Part shown: piece after piece, positions 63,290 to 64,000 of the stretch
How the letters are laid out: each line of letters begins with the position of its first letter
How positions within the stretch are numbered: position 1 is the first letter of the stretch
Source of the DNA: a virus
Length of the DNA: 64,000 nucleotides
Virus record (IMG/VR): IMGVR_UViG_3300034066_002053
Coordinates: 26,491 to 90,490 of that record
Reading direction: 5' to 3' (one strand)
Notes under the pieces: generated by a model
Database searches by the model: none
The model's input: the letters and a program-made list of their open reading frames with translations, nothing else
Told to the model about the DNA's origin: nothing
Program-made: the position numbers and the translations under genes

Positions 63290-63859
63290 TTATCCCCTGT
63301 CTCTAAATTGTTGGCAGTGAACACAATTACACGCCCCATAACCATCAACATCTTCATCAGCATCATAATCAAACTTTCCATAAATATCTTCATCCCAATC
63401 AGTAAAACTCTCAATCCCAAGGTCAATCACAACCGGAACCCATGATCCTTTGCGTCGAACATAACCAAAGTTACCCTTGTGAGAATCATTATACTCTAAG
63501 CCATGCTCACCCAAATCATAAACTAGCTCAGAGATAGTAGTACCGTTCTTACATTCGCTCTGAAAACATTCACCATCACAATCCTCATCATGACATTCCG
63601 GCATAGTACGAGCCACTTCGGTCAAATAACCATGAGCAGTCAACTCACCATCATGCCTACGAATCATACCAACATCCCCATATACCATAGGAGCCAAATT
63701 AAACTCGGCCAGATATTTTTGAACCCGATGGGCAAACTCTGCTTCTTGTTTATTCTCAAATTCTTTAAAGCCCACACGTTTACGGCCAATCTTTTTGTCT
63801 TTAATAATATAGAAAGCATTTTTACTTCCTGCATCATCATACAATCCAACGTAGCTCAT
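63290..63859 (-). CDS. Kinase-fold-like protein with Cys cluster, paralogue of 23840 gene
   Basis: 189 residues. VGFKEFENKQEAEFAHRVQK may provide the nucleotide lysine; YNDSHKGNFGYV and VVIDLGIESF stand for the catalytic loop and metal site; ends with CNCVHC. An inserted acidic Cys segment (CHDEDCDGECF) is unique to this copy. Confidence 0.5.
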   Translation of the reverse strand: MSYVGLYDDAGSKNAFYIIKDKKIGRKRVGFKEFENKQEAEFAHRVQKYLAEFNLAPMVYGDVGMIRRHDGELTAHGYLTEVARTMPECHDEDCDGECFQSECKNGTTISELVYDLGEHGLEYNDSHKGNFGYVRRKGSWVPVVIDLGIESFTDWDEDIYGKFDYDADEDVDGYGACNCVHCQQFRDRG

Positions 63860-63892
63860 AGCTTTCCCTTTCCAAGTTGGTGATACTCCACC

Positions 63893-63921
63893 ATTCTACA
63901 GTATCTTATCGACAAATGCAA
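63893..63921 (-). promoter_or_regulatory. Promoter of 63290-63859 run
   Basis: TTGCAT, 17 bp, TAGAAT; GTCGATA in spacer; ATTCAAG box upstream. Confidence 0.7.
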
Positions 63922-63935
63922 TAGTGAAACTTGAA

Positions 63936-64000
63936 TAATCTCTAAAGTCTTATGAGTCAAGGACTTACGACCGATCCGTCCGCTCGCCCTTGCCGTAAGT
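63936..64000 (-). repeat. Dispersed repeat family 2, copy E (cut by window edge)
   Basis: TCTCTAAAGTCTTATGAGTC...GACTTACGACC...CCGCTCGCCCTTGCCGTAAGT, running off the right edge. Confidence 0.6.

Noticed and set aside
1-64000. CRISPR array
   Set aside because: No regularly spaced identical repeats with unique spacers; the dispersed repeats are far apart and degenerate.

Overview
This window reads as a 64 kb piece of a large, AT-rich tailed-bacteriophage genome. The evidence is a set of genes typical of big T4-like or jumbo phages: rIIA/rIIB homologues, an ATP-dependent DNA ligase, ThyX, a UvsE-type UV endonuclease, an endonuclease VII-like resolvase, RuvB, a DUF6356 protein, many HNH homing endonucleases, ten recognisable tRNA genes plus a tmRNA, and about a hundred tiny overlapping genes. 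The host is not identifiable. Promoters are plain sigma70 type and ribosome sites are AGGAG type, so the host is an ordinary bacterium. One GC-rich gene (58581-59531) and a tRNA set reading mostly A/U-ending codons fit a phage more AT-rich than its host.

Layout. 1-1517 (minus): edge-cut glycosyltransferase-like gene, TARG1-like macro domain, small zinc protein. 1684-8003 (plus, the only long rightward block): surface-sugar cluster with HtrL/GT2 fusion, GT60-like transferase, SGNH hydrolase, FkbM-type methyltransferase, two related GT2 enzymes and an exported protein. 8000-14553 (minus): subtilisin-like and trypsin-like proteases, an HNH enzyme, three Thr/Pro-repeat virion-surface-like proteins, an actin-like ATPase and a membrane partner, closed off by a terminator. 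14659-18427: RuvB, a RuvA-domain-III-like zinc protein, small genes and an AEP-type primase. 18506-22951: tRNA-like gene, HNH gene, rIIB and rIIA. 22948-33276: small genes, kinase-like protein, an intron-containing tRNA, phosphoesterase, PspC-domain protein, HhH glycosylase-like protein, HNH genes, ligase, endonuclease VII. 33286-33920: tmRNA and tRNA-Ile. 33964-54977: a dense belt of short leftward genes (deaminase, UvsE, HExxH protein, ThyX, phosphoesterase, ASCH-like protein and others). 55049-62288: tRNA region interleaved with small genes, DUF932 protein, phosphoribosyltransferase and repeats. 62339-64000: small zinc and kinase-like genes.

Regulation. Leftward genes are organised in short runs, each headed by a near-perfect sigma70 promoter (TTGACA, 16-17 bp, TATAAT-like). 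Most of these carry a CGAT(A) box inside the spacer and a TYTAAAG/TCAAG-like box a few bases upstream of -35. This is a shared architecture that suggests coordinated control. Genes inside a run overlap by ATGA, GTGA or TAATG.

Most unusual features: three tRNAs (Glu, Asn, Thr) in which the elbow pair appears switched, with G18 changed to A and U55 changed to G; a cyanobacterial-type group I intron in a UAA-anticodon tRNA that has a short variable loop; a one-piece tmRNA (tag GEVSTLALAA) overlapping a coding sequence; a RuvA-III-like zinc protein directly before ruvB; two dispersed intergenic repeat families; two structured leaders; and two genes interrupted or extended through in-frame stop codons. 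All assignments are from reading the sequence; no database search was run.
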